Assembly: GCA_937864925.1 (NCBI GenBank)
Contig: CALMFH010000080.1
Location: 1-51,043 of the forward strand
Length of the DNA stretch: 51,043 nucleotides
DNA from: an uncultured Alphaproteobacteria bacterium
GTDB lineage: Bacteria > Pseudomonadota > Alphaproteobacteria > Rhizobiales > Ancalomicrobiaceae
Direction of reading: 5' to 3'
The notes under the pieces were generated by a model. That model was not told the DNA's origin, did no database searches, and worked only from the letters and a program-made list of their open reading frames with translations. Each line of letters starts with the position of its first letter. Positions within the stretch are counted from its first letter, which is position 1. Shown here in pieces: positions 15,788 to 25,235 of the stretch. Both the position numbers and the translations under genes were made by a program.

Positions 15788-16252
15788 ATGAGAATGCGCT
15801 ATCTGCACACGATGGTGCGAGTTCGCGATCTCGAGGCCAGCCTCGCGTTCTGGTGCACCCATCTCGGACTCGAGGAGTTCCGGCGGCACGAGAGTCCGCA
15901 GGGACGTTTCACGCTCGCCTTCCTCTGCGCGCCCGAGGATCGCGCCGCAGCCGAAGCGGCGATGGCGAGCGGCCGGCGCGACGCCCCGATGGTCGAACTC
16001 ACGTACAATTGGGACCCGGAGGACTATGGCTCGGCCCGCAACTTCGGCCACCTCGCCTACGAGGTCGACGACATCCACGCCACCTGTGCCCGCCTGATGG
16101 CGGCGGGGGTGACGATCGCGCGGCCGCCGCGCGATGGCCGCATGGCCTTCGTCCGCTCGCCCGATCTGATCTCGATCGAACTGCTGCAGAAGGGCGAGGC
16201 GCTCGAACCGGTCGAGCCGTGGCTGTCGATGCCGAACACCGGGACGTGGTGA
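15788..16252 (+). CDS. gloA: Lactoylglutathione lyase (glyoxalase I)
   Basis: A 154-aa VOC-fold enzyme that converts the methylglyoxal-glutathione hemithioacetal to S-lactoylglutathione. The four metal ligands are visible: H7 (YLHTMVRV), E70 (MVELTYNW), H88 (NFGHLAYEV) and E131 (SIELLQ). The ELTYNW and GHLAYEVDD motifs are characteristic of glyoxalase I. The ATG at 15788 is preceded by CGGAGGAAC. It is divergent from the sirtuin gene with only 27 bp between starts, so the promoters must overlap. Confidence 0.93.
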   Translation: MRMRYLHTMVRVRDLEASLAFWCTHLGLEEFRRHESPQGRFTLAFLCAPEDRAAAEAAMASGRRDAPMVELTYNWDPEDYGSARNFGHLAYEVDDIHATCARLMAAGVTIARPPRDGRMAFVRSPDLISIELLQKGEALEPVEPWLSMPNTGTW

Positions 16253-16265
16253 GGCGCCGCCACGA

Positions 16266-16990
<725 letters not shown>

Positions 16991-16994
<4 letters not shown>

Positions 16995-18277
16995 TCGTAC
17001 CTCAGCGCTTCGACCGGATCGAGCTTGGCCGCCTTCCACGCCGGGTAGAGAGTGGCGAGCAACGACAGGGTGAGGGCGAAGAGCACCGTCGCGGTGGTCT
17101 CGCCCGATTGGACGTCGGCCTTCATCCGCGACAGGAAGAACACTTCCGGCGGCATCAGTTGGGTGTTGAGCAGCCAGGAGAGCGCCTGACGCACCTCCTC
17201 GATGTTCTGGCAGATGAACAGGCCGAGCAGCAGGCCGGCGAAGGTGCCGGTGGTGCCGATCGCCGCGCCGGTGATGAAGAACACCCGCAGGATGGCGCCA
17301 CGGGTCGCTCCCATCGTCCTCAGGATCGCCACGTCGCGCGCCTTGTCCTTCACCAGCATGGTCATGCCGGAGACGATGTTGAGCGCCGCCACCAGCACGA
17401 TCAACATGAGGATGAGGAACATCACGTTGCGTTCCACCTCGAGCGCCGAGAAGAAGGTGACGTTGCGCTGGCGCCAGTCGGTGACGTAGACTGACCGCTC
17501 CGCCGCCTGTTCGATCGGGGCGCGCAGCTCGCCGACCCTGTCGGGATCGGCGACGTAGATCTCCACCGCACTCGCCCGGCCGTCGAGGTTGAAATAGCTC
17601 TGCGCCTCCTGGAACGGCATGAAGACGAAGCTGGCGTCGTACTCCGACATACCGACCGAGAAGATCGCCGTGACCGGGAAGGCCTTGACCCGCGGCGTCA
17701 CCCCCATCGGCGTGACGTTGCCACGCGGCGAGACGATGGTGACCGGATCGCCGATACCGACGCCGAGATTCTGCGCGAGGCGCGAGCCGATGGCGACGCC
17801 CTTGCCCGCGGCGTAGTCGTCGAGGCTGCCGAGCTTCACGTTGGCCGAAACCAGAGCGATCTTGTCGAGATCCACCTTCTCCAGACCGCGCACCAGCGCG
17901 CCCGAAGCGCCGGCCGGACCGGAGGCGAGCGCCTGGCCCTCGATGAAGGGCATGGCGTGGCGCACCCCCTTCACCTTGCCGAGCCGCTCCGCCACCTCGA
18001 GATAGTCGGTGAAGGGCGAAGCGGTCGCCTGCACCAGCATGTGGCCGTTGAGGCCGAGGATCTTGCCGACCAGTTCGGTGCGGAAGCCGTTCATCACCGC
18101 CATGACGGTGATCAGCGTCGCCACCCCGAGCATGATGCCGAGGAAGGAGAAGCCGGCGATGATCGAGATGAAGGTCTCGCGACGGCGCGAGCGCAGATAG
18201 CGCCACGCCAGCATCCATTCGAACCCTGCGAAGGGCCGCGTCCCCGAAGGCTGTCGATCGTTCGCCACCGCGCTCAT
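16991..18277 (-). CDS. lolC: Lipoprotein-releasing ABC transporter permease LolC/LolE
   Basis: A 428-aa membrane protein. The N-terminal transmembrane helix follows [20 protein letters not shown]; a large periplasmic domain (about residues 60-265) follows, then three C-terminal helices ([19 protein letters not shown]; an [20 protein letters not shown] stretch; [20 protein letters not shown]) ending [11 protein letters not shown], the classic LolC/E and FtsX-superfamily end. Alphaproteobacteria have a single permease that works as a homodimer, so no second gene is expected. ATG 18277 has GGAG upstream; an in-frame start at 18331 is possible. Confidence 0.93.
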
Positions 18278-18421
18278 GCCCGGGCTGTTCTCCGTCTCGT
18301 GCCATCGAACATTTCGAATGGTCGATGGCATCCTTCACGCGACGTTCTCATGCCACCGATGCGGATGAGAAGATCGCGTCCCTTCGGCGCTCGGACGCGT
18401 CGGCGTCCTCGAGCGTCGACG

Positions 18422-19741
18422 TCACTTCGCGCCGAGGCGGGCGAGCGCCGCCTCGATGGTGAGGAGTTCGCGTTCGCCGGTCGCTCGACGCTTGAGCTCG
18501 ACCTTGCCCTCGGCCAGCGACTTCGGACCGACGATCAACTGCCAGGGCAGACCGATCAGATCCATGGTGGCGAACTTGGCACCGGCGCGGGTGTCGGTGT
18601 CGTCCATCAGCACGTCGACACCGGCCCTGCCGAGGTCGGCGTAGAGCCGCTCGCAGGCGCCGTCGACGGCCGCATCGCCGGGCTTCATGTTGATCAGCCC
18701 GACCCGGAACGGCGCGACGGAATCCGGCCAGATGATCCCGGCCTCGTCGTGGCTCGCCTCGATGATGGCGCCGACCAGTCGCGACACGCCGACGCCGTAG
18801 GACCCCATGTGGACCGGCCGCACCACGCCGTCCGGACCGGCGACCTTGGCGCCCATCGGCTCGGAGTACTTGGTGCCGAAATAGAAGATGTGGCCGACCT
18901 CGATGCCGCGGGCCGACACCTGCTTGTCGGCGGGAACCGCAGCGAAGGCGGCTTCGTCGTGCTTCTCGTCGGTGGCGGCATAGAACGACGTCCACTGATC
19001 GACGATCGGCTTGAGGTCGCCGCGGAAGTCGGTGTCCTCGGCCGGGATCGGCAGATCGAGCACGTCCTTGTGGCAGAACACCTGGCTCTCGCCGGTCGAC
19101 GCGAGGATGATGAACTCGTGGCTCATGTCGCCGCCGATCGGGCCCGAGTCGGCGCGCATCGGGATGGCGGTCAGCCCCATCCGCGCGTAGGTGCGCAGAT
19201 AGGCGACGAACATGCGGTGATAGGCCTCGCGCGCCCGATCCTGATCGACGTCGAAGGAATAGGCGTCCTTCATCAGGAACTCGCGACCGCGCATCACGCC
19301 GAAGCGCGGACGCCGCTCGTCACGGAACTTCCACTGGATGTGGTAGAGGTTGAGCGGCAGATCCTTGTAGGAGTGGACGTAGGAGCGGAAGATCTCGGTG
19401 ATCATCTCCTCGTTGGTCGGACCGTAGAGGAGATCGCGCTTGTTGCGATCCTTGATGCGCAGCATCTCCTCGCCGTAGTCGTCGTAACGGCCGCTCTCGC
19501 GCCACAGATCGGCCGACTGCAGCGTCGGCATCAGCACCTCGATGGCTCCGGCGCGGTTCTGCTCCTCGCGGACGATGTCGCCGATCTTGTCGAGCACCTT
19601 GAGACCCAGCGGCAGCCACGAATAGATGCCGGCCGACTGCTGGCGGATCATGCCGGCGCGCAGCATGAGGCGGTGGGAGACGATCTCCGCCTCCTTGGGG
19701 GTTTCTTTCAGGATCGGCAGGAAGTAACGCGAAAGACGCAT
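18422..19741 (-). CDS. proS: Prolyl-tRNA synthetase
   Basis: A 439-aa class II aminoacyl-tRNA synthetase that charges tRNA-Pro. It begins [20 protein letters not shown] and has class II motifs: motif 2 [19 protein letters not shown] and motif 3 [14 protein letters not shown]. The C-terminal anticodon-binding domain spans about residues 340-435. It lacks the large editing insertion, giving the short alphaproteobacterial/mitochondrial type of ProS. The ATG at 19741 coincides with the conserved start. Confidence 0.96.
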   Translation of the reverse strand: MRLSRYFLPILKETPKEAEIVSHRLMLRAGMIRQQSAGIYSWLPLGLKVLDKIGDIVREEQNRAGAIEVLMPTLQSADLWRESGRYDDYGEEMLRIKDRNKRDLLYGPTNEEMITEIFRSYVHSYKDLPLNLYHIQWKFRDERRPRFGVMRGREFLMKDAYSFDVDQDRAREAYHRMFVAYLRTYARMGLTAIPMRADSGPIGGDMSHEFIILASTGESQVFCHKDVLDLPIPAEDTDFRGDLKPIVDQWTSFYAATDEKHDEAAFAAVPADKQVSARGIEVGHIFYFGTKYSEPMGAKVAGPDGVVRPVHMGSYGVGVSRLVGAIIEASHDEAGIIWPDSVAPFRVGLINMKPGDAAVDGACERLYADLGRAGVDVLMDDTDTRAGAKFATMDLIGLPWQLIVGPKSLAEGKVELKRRATGERELLTIEAALARLGAK

Positions 19742-19879
19742 GACCGGAAACCTCGCGGGGGAAGCCGGAATCGCTCGCCCCCGGCAGGCGCCACGGGAGC
19801 ACGAGAATCCCGGCGAAAAGAAGATCGCCGGCGCCACTGGTGAACGAGCGAGGCGGAAAAGACAAGGGTCCGGCGGCGC

Positions 19880-21556
19880 TCATCCGCTGCGATCGGCGGC
19901 AGGCGGCTGATGCACGCCGAGGCCCGGCGAGGACGGAGCGACCGTGCAGGCGCCGTCGGTGCAGGCCGTCGCGCAGCGCGGGACCAGGGCCATCACCTTC
20001 TCGAGCGCATCGAGATCGAGCGTCGCCTCGGCCCTGAAGGCGCCGGCATAGGCGAGGTGTTCCTGCTTCAGCTCGTAGCAGGTGGCCCCGACGATATCCA
20101 TCAGCACCGCGTCCATGCCGGCATCGCGGAAGGCGGCATGGCGCTTGAGGAAGAAGTCCGAGCAGCACATGCCGACGTAGGAGGTCACGCCGCGCGCCCG
20201 CATCGCCTCGAGCGTCTCGGAGAGGTGCTCGAAGTTGGTGATGGTGGTGACGTCGAGGCCGCGATCGCGGGCCAGCCGATAGGCGTCGCCGACCTCGCAA
20301 TGGCCGCAGTCGATACAGTCCGGCGTCGGCCGGAGCGCGCACCACGCCGGCTTGGCGCAGTAGGGCACCAGCACCACCTCGGCGCGCGACAACGCCTCCA
20401 CCGCATCTCGCGCCCCGCCGGCGAGCATCAGACCTGAGGTCTGGACCGGGTCGAGACCGATCGCGGCGGCGAGCTTCGCCTTGGCCACCGCGCGCTCGGC
20501 GAGGCGGACGAGATCACCCGGGGCGAAACCGACGAGGTGCTTCGGATCGAGCCCCGCCGCGAACCTCGCGACCCGCGCCGGCATCTCCACCACCGTCGCA
20601 CCGTCGAGCGCGGCGGCGAGGCCGGCGGCGACATCGTGCGGTGCGGCGGCGGCATCGGTGGCGAGACGGGCGGCGACGATCCGCGTCTCGGTCGCATCGA
20701 GTTCGAGCCGCAGCCGCAACGTCGCCTGGCCGGTCTTGTCCTCGGTCTCGAAGCCGTGGTCGGGCGGCGGGCCCCAGGGATCGACGAGGTCGAGGAGGTT
20801 TTCGAGCGGGAGTCCGACCGCCGCCATCGCGTCCCCCGGCACGGCACGTGCGGCGAGCCCTTCGGCGAAGGCGGCGACGATCGCCGCGTCGACCTCGTCC
20901 GGCTCCGGCCTCCGGCCGTTGAGCTGCACCAGTGTCGCCACGCGCTCGCGGGCGTGTTCGAGTCCGGTGACCGTGAGCTTCTCGGTCGGCACCAGCAGCG
21001 CCGTCAGCGCCGCCCGGACGTCGAAGTCGACGATGAGCGTGGCGAAGAGGAGCGTCGCCGCCCCCTCCTCCGCCACGAAGAGCGAGGCGATCTTGGCGCC
21101 GCCGACGACCTCGAGATCGTTCGGCGGACGGAACCGCGTCTCCACCCCGAGCCGTCGGACCGCCGCCGCCAGGAGGGCGGCGCCACGTTCGAGCCGTGCA
21201 CCGGGGGTGGCACCGAGCCGAACCGAAGGCGCGACGAGCGACACCACCACCTGATCGGCGTCGAGCCACAGAGCCCCGCCCCCGGTCGGGCGCCGCACCA
21301 CCGGGATCGATTCGGCGCGGCAATGCGAAATCCTGACCTCGCGGGCGAGCGCCTGATCGCGCCCGATGGTCACCGCCGGCTCGGGTCGGCGGATCGCCAG
21401 CCGCATCCCCCCGTCGGCCGTACCGCCGCAGCTTTCGAGCGCCGCCCGGTCCTCGGCGAAACAGGCGGCGGCGGCGCGAGGGCGGGTTTCACGGACGACG
21501 TGAAGGATCGCCGCGGCGAGACTGCCCGCGTCGCACGCCTTCGCGCTGCCCATCAT
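19880..21556 (-). CDS. Lipoate-protein ligase-like / DUF116 fusion protein
   Basis: A 558-aa fusion. Residues about 10-250 are a LplA/BPL-type ligase: RRPTGGGAL (88-96) is the lipoate ligase glycine loop and K155 in NDLEVVGGAKIASL matches the catalytic lysine. The region from about 345 to the end resembles DUF116, with many cysteines: YCAKPAWC, CIDCGHC, VGMCCSD, ATCYELKQ and CATACTDGAC. DUF116 function is unknown; the cysteines could hold metal or an iron-sulfur cluster. Start ATG at 21556 (a second ATG is at 21553) has GGGGG upstream. It may attach lipoate to a special acceptor, but this is inference. Confidence 0.8.
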   Translation of the reverse strand: MMGSAKACDAGSLAAAILHVVRETRPRAAAACFAEDRAALESCGGTADGGMRLAIRRPEPAVTIGRDQALAREVRISHCRAESIPVVRRPTGGGALWLDADQVVVSLVAPSVRLGATPGARLERGAALLAAAVRRLGVETRFRPPNDLEVVGGAKIASLFVAEEGAATLLFATLIVDFDVRAALTALLVPTEKLTVTGLEHARERVATLVQLNGRRPEPDEVDAAIVAAFAEGLAARAVPGDAMAAVGLPLENLLDLVDPWGPPPDHGFETEDKTGQATLRLRLELDATETRIVAARLATDAAAAPHDVAAGLAAALDGATVVEMPARVARFAAGLDPKHLVGFAPGDLVRLAERAVAKAKLAAAIGLDPVQTSGLMLAGGARDAVEALSRAEVVLVPYCAKPAWCALRPTPDCIDCGHCEVGDAYRLARDRGLDVTTITNFEHLSETLEAMRARGVTSYVGMCCSDFFLKRHAAFRDAGMDAVLMDIVGATCYELKQEHLAYAGAFRAEATLDLDALEKVMALVPRCATACTDGACTVAPSSPGLGVHQPPAADRSG

Positions 21557-21770
21557 CGGCAAGCCCCCTTCGTACCCGACGATCCGCGTCCACTCGGCTT
21601 CCCCGCTCCGCGGAGCCGGCGCGACGGTCGCACGTCCTCGACCAGAGGCAAGTACGCGATCATCCGCAACTCGTCCATCGCCCGGATCGGCACCATCGAC
21701 GAGTCGAAATCGGCGGTTTTCCGCCGATTCACGGGTGTGGTGAAAAAATGGCACGATCGCACACAAAAAC

Positions 21771-21799
21771 GTGACAAACCGATTTAGTTCCGCTATGGT
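21771..21799 (+). promoter_or_regulatory. Strong sigma70-type promoter
   Basis: Plus-strand -35 GTGACA (21771-21776) and -10 TATGGT (21794-21799) with an ideal 17-bp spacer. No protein gene on this strand follows, but a clear terminator lies 200 bp downstream. Predicted transcription start about 21806. Confidence 0.6.
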
Positions 21800-21805
21800 C
21801 CCCGC

Positions 21806-22023
21806 CATCAGAAGAGGGCAGGCGAAGACCGGAACGGTACGCTACAAGCCCCCCGAAAATCGCGGTCTAAGTCTCGGGAGGAAAACCCCGGGCGCCCGCA
21901 TCGGCCCGACAGGGTCGACGGAGCAGCCACTCGAGCCGACGCTATCGGGAGCGTGGGAGCGAGGTCAGGGGTCGGACGCGTAACTGTCGGAAAGCAAGGC
22001 TCCGCAAGGCGCCTTGCTTTTTT
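21806..22023 (+). ncRNA. Candidate small RNA of about 218 nt, unidentified
   Basis: An independent transcription unit on the plus strand between two minus-strand genes, with a good promoter and a textbook terminator. Internal structure includes CCCCCCGA pairing with TCGGGAGG and several GC-rich hairpins. I checked for tmRNA, RNase P RNA, SRP RNA and cobalamin riboswitch landmarks and do not see them. 6S RNA is possible in size but I cannot confirm it. An open frame at 21795-21983 (62 codons) lacks a ribosome site, and its ATG lies in the -10 box, so coding seems unlikely. Confidence 0.55.
21991..22023 (+). terminator. Rho-independent terminator
   Basis: Perfect 10-bp stem AAAGCAAGGC (21991-22000) and GCCTTGCTTT (22011-22020) with loop TCCGCAAGGC, ending in six Ts (22018-22023) on the plus strand. 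No comparable T-run follows on the minus strand, so it terminates a rightward transcript. Confidence 0.88.
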
Positions 22024-22083
22024 ATTCGCCGGACCGCTCGACATCTACCGAAGCACCGTCGCGAAGACCGACGTGGACGCGAA

Positions 22084-22113
22084 GAGCCCGACCGTCGGGT
22101 GACGGCCGGGCTC
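22084..22113 (-). terminator. Hairpin downstream of ndk, possible terminator
   Basis: A 7-bp stem GAGCCCG/CGGGCTC extended inward by CCGTC/GACGG, 27 bp beyond the ndk stop. The minus strand continues with only TTC after the stem, so it is a weak terminator at best. Confidence 0.45.
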
Positions 22114-22140
22114 CCGGAAAGTTCGCGGACTCGCCTCGGT

Positions 22141-22563
22141 TCAGCCGACGATCTCGAGGCCGGAGAAGAAGAAGGCGATCTCTTCCGCCGCCGTCTCGGG
22201 GGCATCGGAGCCGTGCACCGAGTTCTCACCGATCGACAGGGCGAAGTCCTTGCGGATGGTACCCTCGGCGGCGTTGGCCGGATTGGTGGCGCCCATCACT
22301 TCGCGGTTCTTGGCGATCGCGCCTTCGCCCTCGAGCACCTGGGCGACGATCGGCCCCGACGACATGAACTCGGTCAGTTCGCCGAAGAACGGACGCGCCG
22401 CATGGACGGCGTAGAACTGCTCGGCCTGACGCTTCGACAGCCACAGCCGCTTGGAGGCGACGACGCGCAGGCCGGCGGCTTCGAAGCGCGCCACGATCTG
22501 GCCGGTGAGGTTGCGCTTGGTGGCGTCGGGCTTGATCATCGAGAAGGTGCGTTCGATCGCCAT
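22141..22563 (-). CDS. ndk: Nucleoside diphosphate kinase
   Basis: A 140-aa enzyme that transfers the gamma phosphate between nucleoside tri- and diphosphates. It begins [21 protein letters not shown], contains [15 protein letters not shown], and has the active-site histidine in [13 protein letters not shown]. Full family length. Ribosome site AGGAAC upstream of the ATG. Confidence 0.97.
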   Translation of the reverse strand: MAIERTFSMIKPDATKRNLTGQIVARFEAAGLRVVASKRLWLSKRQAEQFYAVHAARPFFGELTEFMSSGPIVAQVLEGEGAIAKNREVMGATNPANAAEGTIRKDFALSIGENSVHGSDAPETAAEEIAFFFSGLEIVG

Positions 22564-22701
22564 CTGAGGAGTTCCTCTTCTGTCTGCAGTCGGGAAACGG
22601 CCGATGTCTCGGCGGGTGGCGCGCTCTTAGCACCGCGCGCGGTCCCCGCCAAGGCGGCGGCCGAGAAATCGCCGGCGCCGGGTGACGGCAGGGGTGGCGC
22701 G

Positions 22702-23472
22702 TCACGGCCGCTCGCCGCCCCCCCGGCCGGGCACATAGATGTAACCGGCGCCGCGCACGGTGCGGATGAAGGTCGGCTCGCTCGGGTCGGGCTCGATCTT
22801 GCGGCGGATCCGGGTGATGCGCACGTCGATCGCCCGGTCGAAGGCTTCCGGATCGCGGGCGTTGGCGAGATCGAGCAGGCGTTCGCGCGACAGCACCCGG
22901 TTGGGGTGATCGAGGAACGCCTTGATCAACAGGAACTCCGAGGCGTGCAGGACGGTTTCGACGCCGGTGGACCGATCGATCAGGCGGCGGCTGGCGAGAT
23001 CGAGAACGCGGTCGCCGAAGGCGACGGTCTCGGCCGCGGGCGAGGTGACCGGTGCGGTAGGCGGCACGGACGGGTGCGCCGTGGCGGGCGGTGGCGGAGC
23101 GGCGACCCGCCGCAGCACCGAGCGGACGCGCGCCACCAGTTCACGTAGCTCGGCCGGCTTGGCGAGATAGTCGTCGGCGCCGAGTTCGAGGCCGACGACG
23201 CGATCGATCGGGCTCGCCGTCGAGGTCAGCATGATCACCGGTACCCCCCCGCGCACCTCTTTCAGCCAGCGCAGCACCGAGAGACCGTTCTCGCCCGGCA
23301 TGTGCAGGTCGAGGACCACCAGATCGGGAATGCGGCCCTCCATCTCGGCGCGCAACGCCGCCCCGCCGTCGAGCGCGACCACCTCGAAGTCGTGGAGCGC
23401 GAGGTAGTCGGCGACGGTCTCGCGGGTGTGGGGATCGTCGTCGACGACGGCGATCAGCGCTTCGGTCGTCAT
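22702..23472 (-). CDS. OmpR-family response regulator
   Basis: A 256-aa two-component regulator. The receiver domain (about 5-120) has the acidic pair VDDDP, the phosphoacceptor D in LVVLDLHMPG and the conserved lysine in YLAKPAE. A Pro/Ala linker leads to a winged-helix DNA-binding domain (about 155-248) with SEFLLIKAFLDHPNRVLSRE and RAIDVRITRIRRKIEP. It is the last gene of a three-gene operon and overlaps the hybrid kinase gene by 4 bp, so that kinase is its probable partner. Confidence 0.93.
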   Translation of the reverse strand: MTTEALIAVVDDDPHTRETVADYLALHDFEVVALDGGAALRAEMEGRIPDLVVLDLHMPGENGLSVLRWLKEVRGGVPVIMLTSTASPIDRVVGLELGADDYLAKPAELRELVARVRSVLRRVAAPPPPATAHPSVPPTAPVTSPAAETVAFGDRVLDLASRRLIDRSTGVETVLHASEFLLIKAFLDHPNRVLSRERLLDLANARDPEAFDRAIDVRITRIRRKIEPDPSEPTFIRTVRGAGYIYVPGRGGGERP

Positions 23473-25235
23473 CGTCCCTCCTCCACGGCCGCCGGCACGA
23501 TCGCCGGCAAGATGATCTCGAAGACGGCGCCGGCGCCACCTTCGGCGTTGAGCGCGCCGATGTGGCCGTCGTGCAGGCGGACGATCTCGTGGGCGATCGA
23601 CAGGCCGAGGCCGGTCGAACCCTCGCCGCCGGTCGGCTGGGCCGAGAGCCGCTGGAAGCGTCCGAAGAGCCGGCCGAAATCCTCCGGCGACAGGCCGGGT
23701 CCCTGGTCGGCGACCGTGACCACCGCCCTGTCGGCGACGGACCGCACCACCACCTCGGTGGTGCCACCGATCGGACCGTATTTGACCGCGTTGGAGACGA
23801 CGTTCTCGACGGCGTCGCGCAGGCGATCGGGGTCGCCGACGATCGACACCGAGGTGTCGGCGCGCCCGATCAACGTCTGCGACTTACGGGCGGCCAGCGG
23901 CCGCAGGTGATCGACGACGTCGAGGACGAGGTCGGCGAGGTCGAAGCGGACCTTCCGGATGGTGATCTCCAGCGCGTCGGTGGCGGCCTGCCCGACGAGA
24001 TCGCCGATCATCCGGTTCATCGCCTCGGCCGGCGCGCGGATCTTGCCGACCTCGGTCTTCAGCCGCACCGTGTCGATGCCGGGTTTGTCGAGCAGTTCGC
24101 CCAGGATCTCGGCACGGCCCAGAATGGCGGCGATCGGGTTCTTGAGGTCGTGGGCGACCATGCCGAGCAACTCGATCTTGAACTCGTTGGCCCGGCGCAG
24201 GATCTCTCGCTGCTCGGCGAGACGCCTCGCGGCCTCGCTCAATTCCCGCGTCCGCGCCTCGACCCGGCCCTCCAGCTCGAGATTGGCGACCTGCAACTGC
24301 TCGAACAGCCGGACGTTCTCGAAGGCCACCGACAGCTTGCCGCAGAACACCTCGACCAGTGCCCGATCGGTCGGCGACAGATGCTTGGCGACATCGAGGA
24401 CGACGGCGATCTCGCGGCCGCTCGTCGTCCGGATGTAGAGCACCGACAGGCGATCGAAGAAGCAGTGATGACGTTCGGCGAAGGCGGCGTCGATGGCCGA
24501 GCGGGTGTCGCGGTCGAGGCCGCCGCCGGTACCGGTGACCGTCAGGGCGGAGAAGACGCCGGATCCGGCGATCACCGCCAGATCGCCGTCGCCCGGTCCC
24601 TCGGGGCGATCGCGGATCACCAGCATCCCGGCGCAGTCGACCTCGAGCAAGGAGGCGACCTGGGTCAGCACGCCCTCGGCGAAGCGCTGCATCGAGCGCG
24701 TGTCGAAGAGCGCCGTCGCCGCGTCGATGATGATCTCCAGACCGCGCCGCGTCTCCTCCATGCGCAGGAGCTGCTGATGGGCGCGGATGGCCGAGGTCAG
24801 CGCGGTGAACAGCTTGTCGGCGGTGAGTTCGGTCTTCGCCTTGTAGTCGTTGATGTCGTAGTCGACGATGACCCGGCGTTCCGGCGCCTGACCGGGTTGG
24901 CCGGTGCGCAGGATGATGCGGACGAGTTCGTTGCGCAGCTCGCGGCGGACGAAGCCGACGAGATCGAGACCGGCGGTCTCCGTCTCCATCACCACGTCGA
25001 GCAGGATCACCGCCAGATCGGGATGGGCACGGATCAGCTCGCGACCTTCCGCCGCCGAGTGAGCGGAGAGGATCTCGAGGCCCTGACCGGCGAGCGCATA
25101 GTCGTAGAGGGCGAAGCGCGTTCCGTCGTGCACCGCCGGATCGTCGTCGATCACCGCGATCTTCCAGGTGCGCGTCGGCCGTTCCGCCTCGCTCTCGCCC
25201 TCTTCGGCGAAGACCACCAGGTCCTCGTCGTTCAT
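23469..25235 (-). CDS. Hybrid sensor: receiver-DUF3369-histidine kinase
   Basis: A 588-aa cytoplasmic kinase. It has an N-terminal receiver (VIDDDP; D in VILLDVVMET; K in NDYKAKTE) and a DUF3369 GAF-like domain (about 160-310), which can bind a small ligand. A coiled coil leads to HisKA with the phosphoacceptor in GMVAHDLKNPIAA and HATPase_c with N (NVVSNAVKYGP), DQGPGLS and GSTGLGLSIAHEI. There are no membrane segments. It overlaps both neighbours by 4 bp. The receiver at the N-terminus could accept phosphate from the upstream membrane kinase, making a relay. Confidence 0.9.
   Translation of the reverse strand: MNDEDLVVFAEEGESEAERPTRTWKIAVIDDDPAVHDGTRFALYDYALAGQGLEILSAHSAAEGRELIRAHPDLAVILLDVVMETETAGLDLVGFVRRELRNELVRIILRTGQPGQAPERRVIVDYDINDYKAKTELTADKLFTALTSAIRAHQQLLRMEETRRGLEIIIDAATALFDTRSMQRFAEGVLTQVASLLEVDCAGMLVIRDRPEGPGDGDLAVIAGSGVFSALTVTGTGGGLDRDTRSAIDAAFAERHHCFFDRLSVLYIRTTSGREIAVVLDVAKHLSPTDRALVEVFCGKLSVAFENVRLFEQLQVANLELEGRVEARTRELSEAARRLAEQREILRRANEFKIELLGMVAHDLKNPIAAILGRAEILGELLDKPGIDTVRLKTEVGKIRAPAEAMNRMIGDLVGQAATDALEITIRKVRFDLADLVLDVVDHLRPLAARKSQTLIGRADTSVSIVGDPDRLRDAVENVVSNAVKYGPIGGTTEVVVRSVADRAVVTVADQGPGLSPEDFGRLFGRFQRLSAQPTGGEGSTGLGLSIAHEIVRLHDGHIGALNAEGGAGAVFEIILPAIVPAAVEEGR

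Noticed and set aside
17957-19843. Plus-strand frame of 628 codons over lolC and proS
   Set aside because: It spans two well-recognised minus-strand genes and its translation is His/Asp/Gly-rich with no domain.
21795-21983. 62-codon frame inside the small-RNA candidate
   Set aside because: Its ATG lies in the -10 box of the promoter and there is no ribosome site; an RNA is the better reading.
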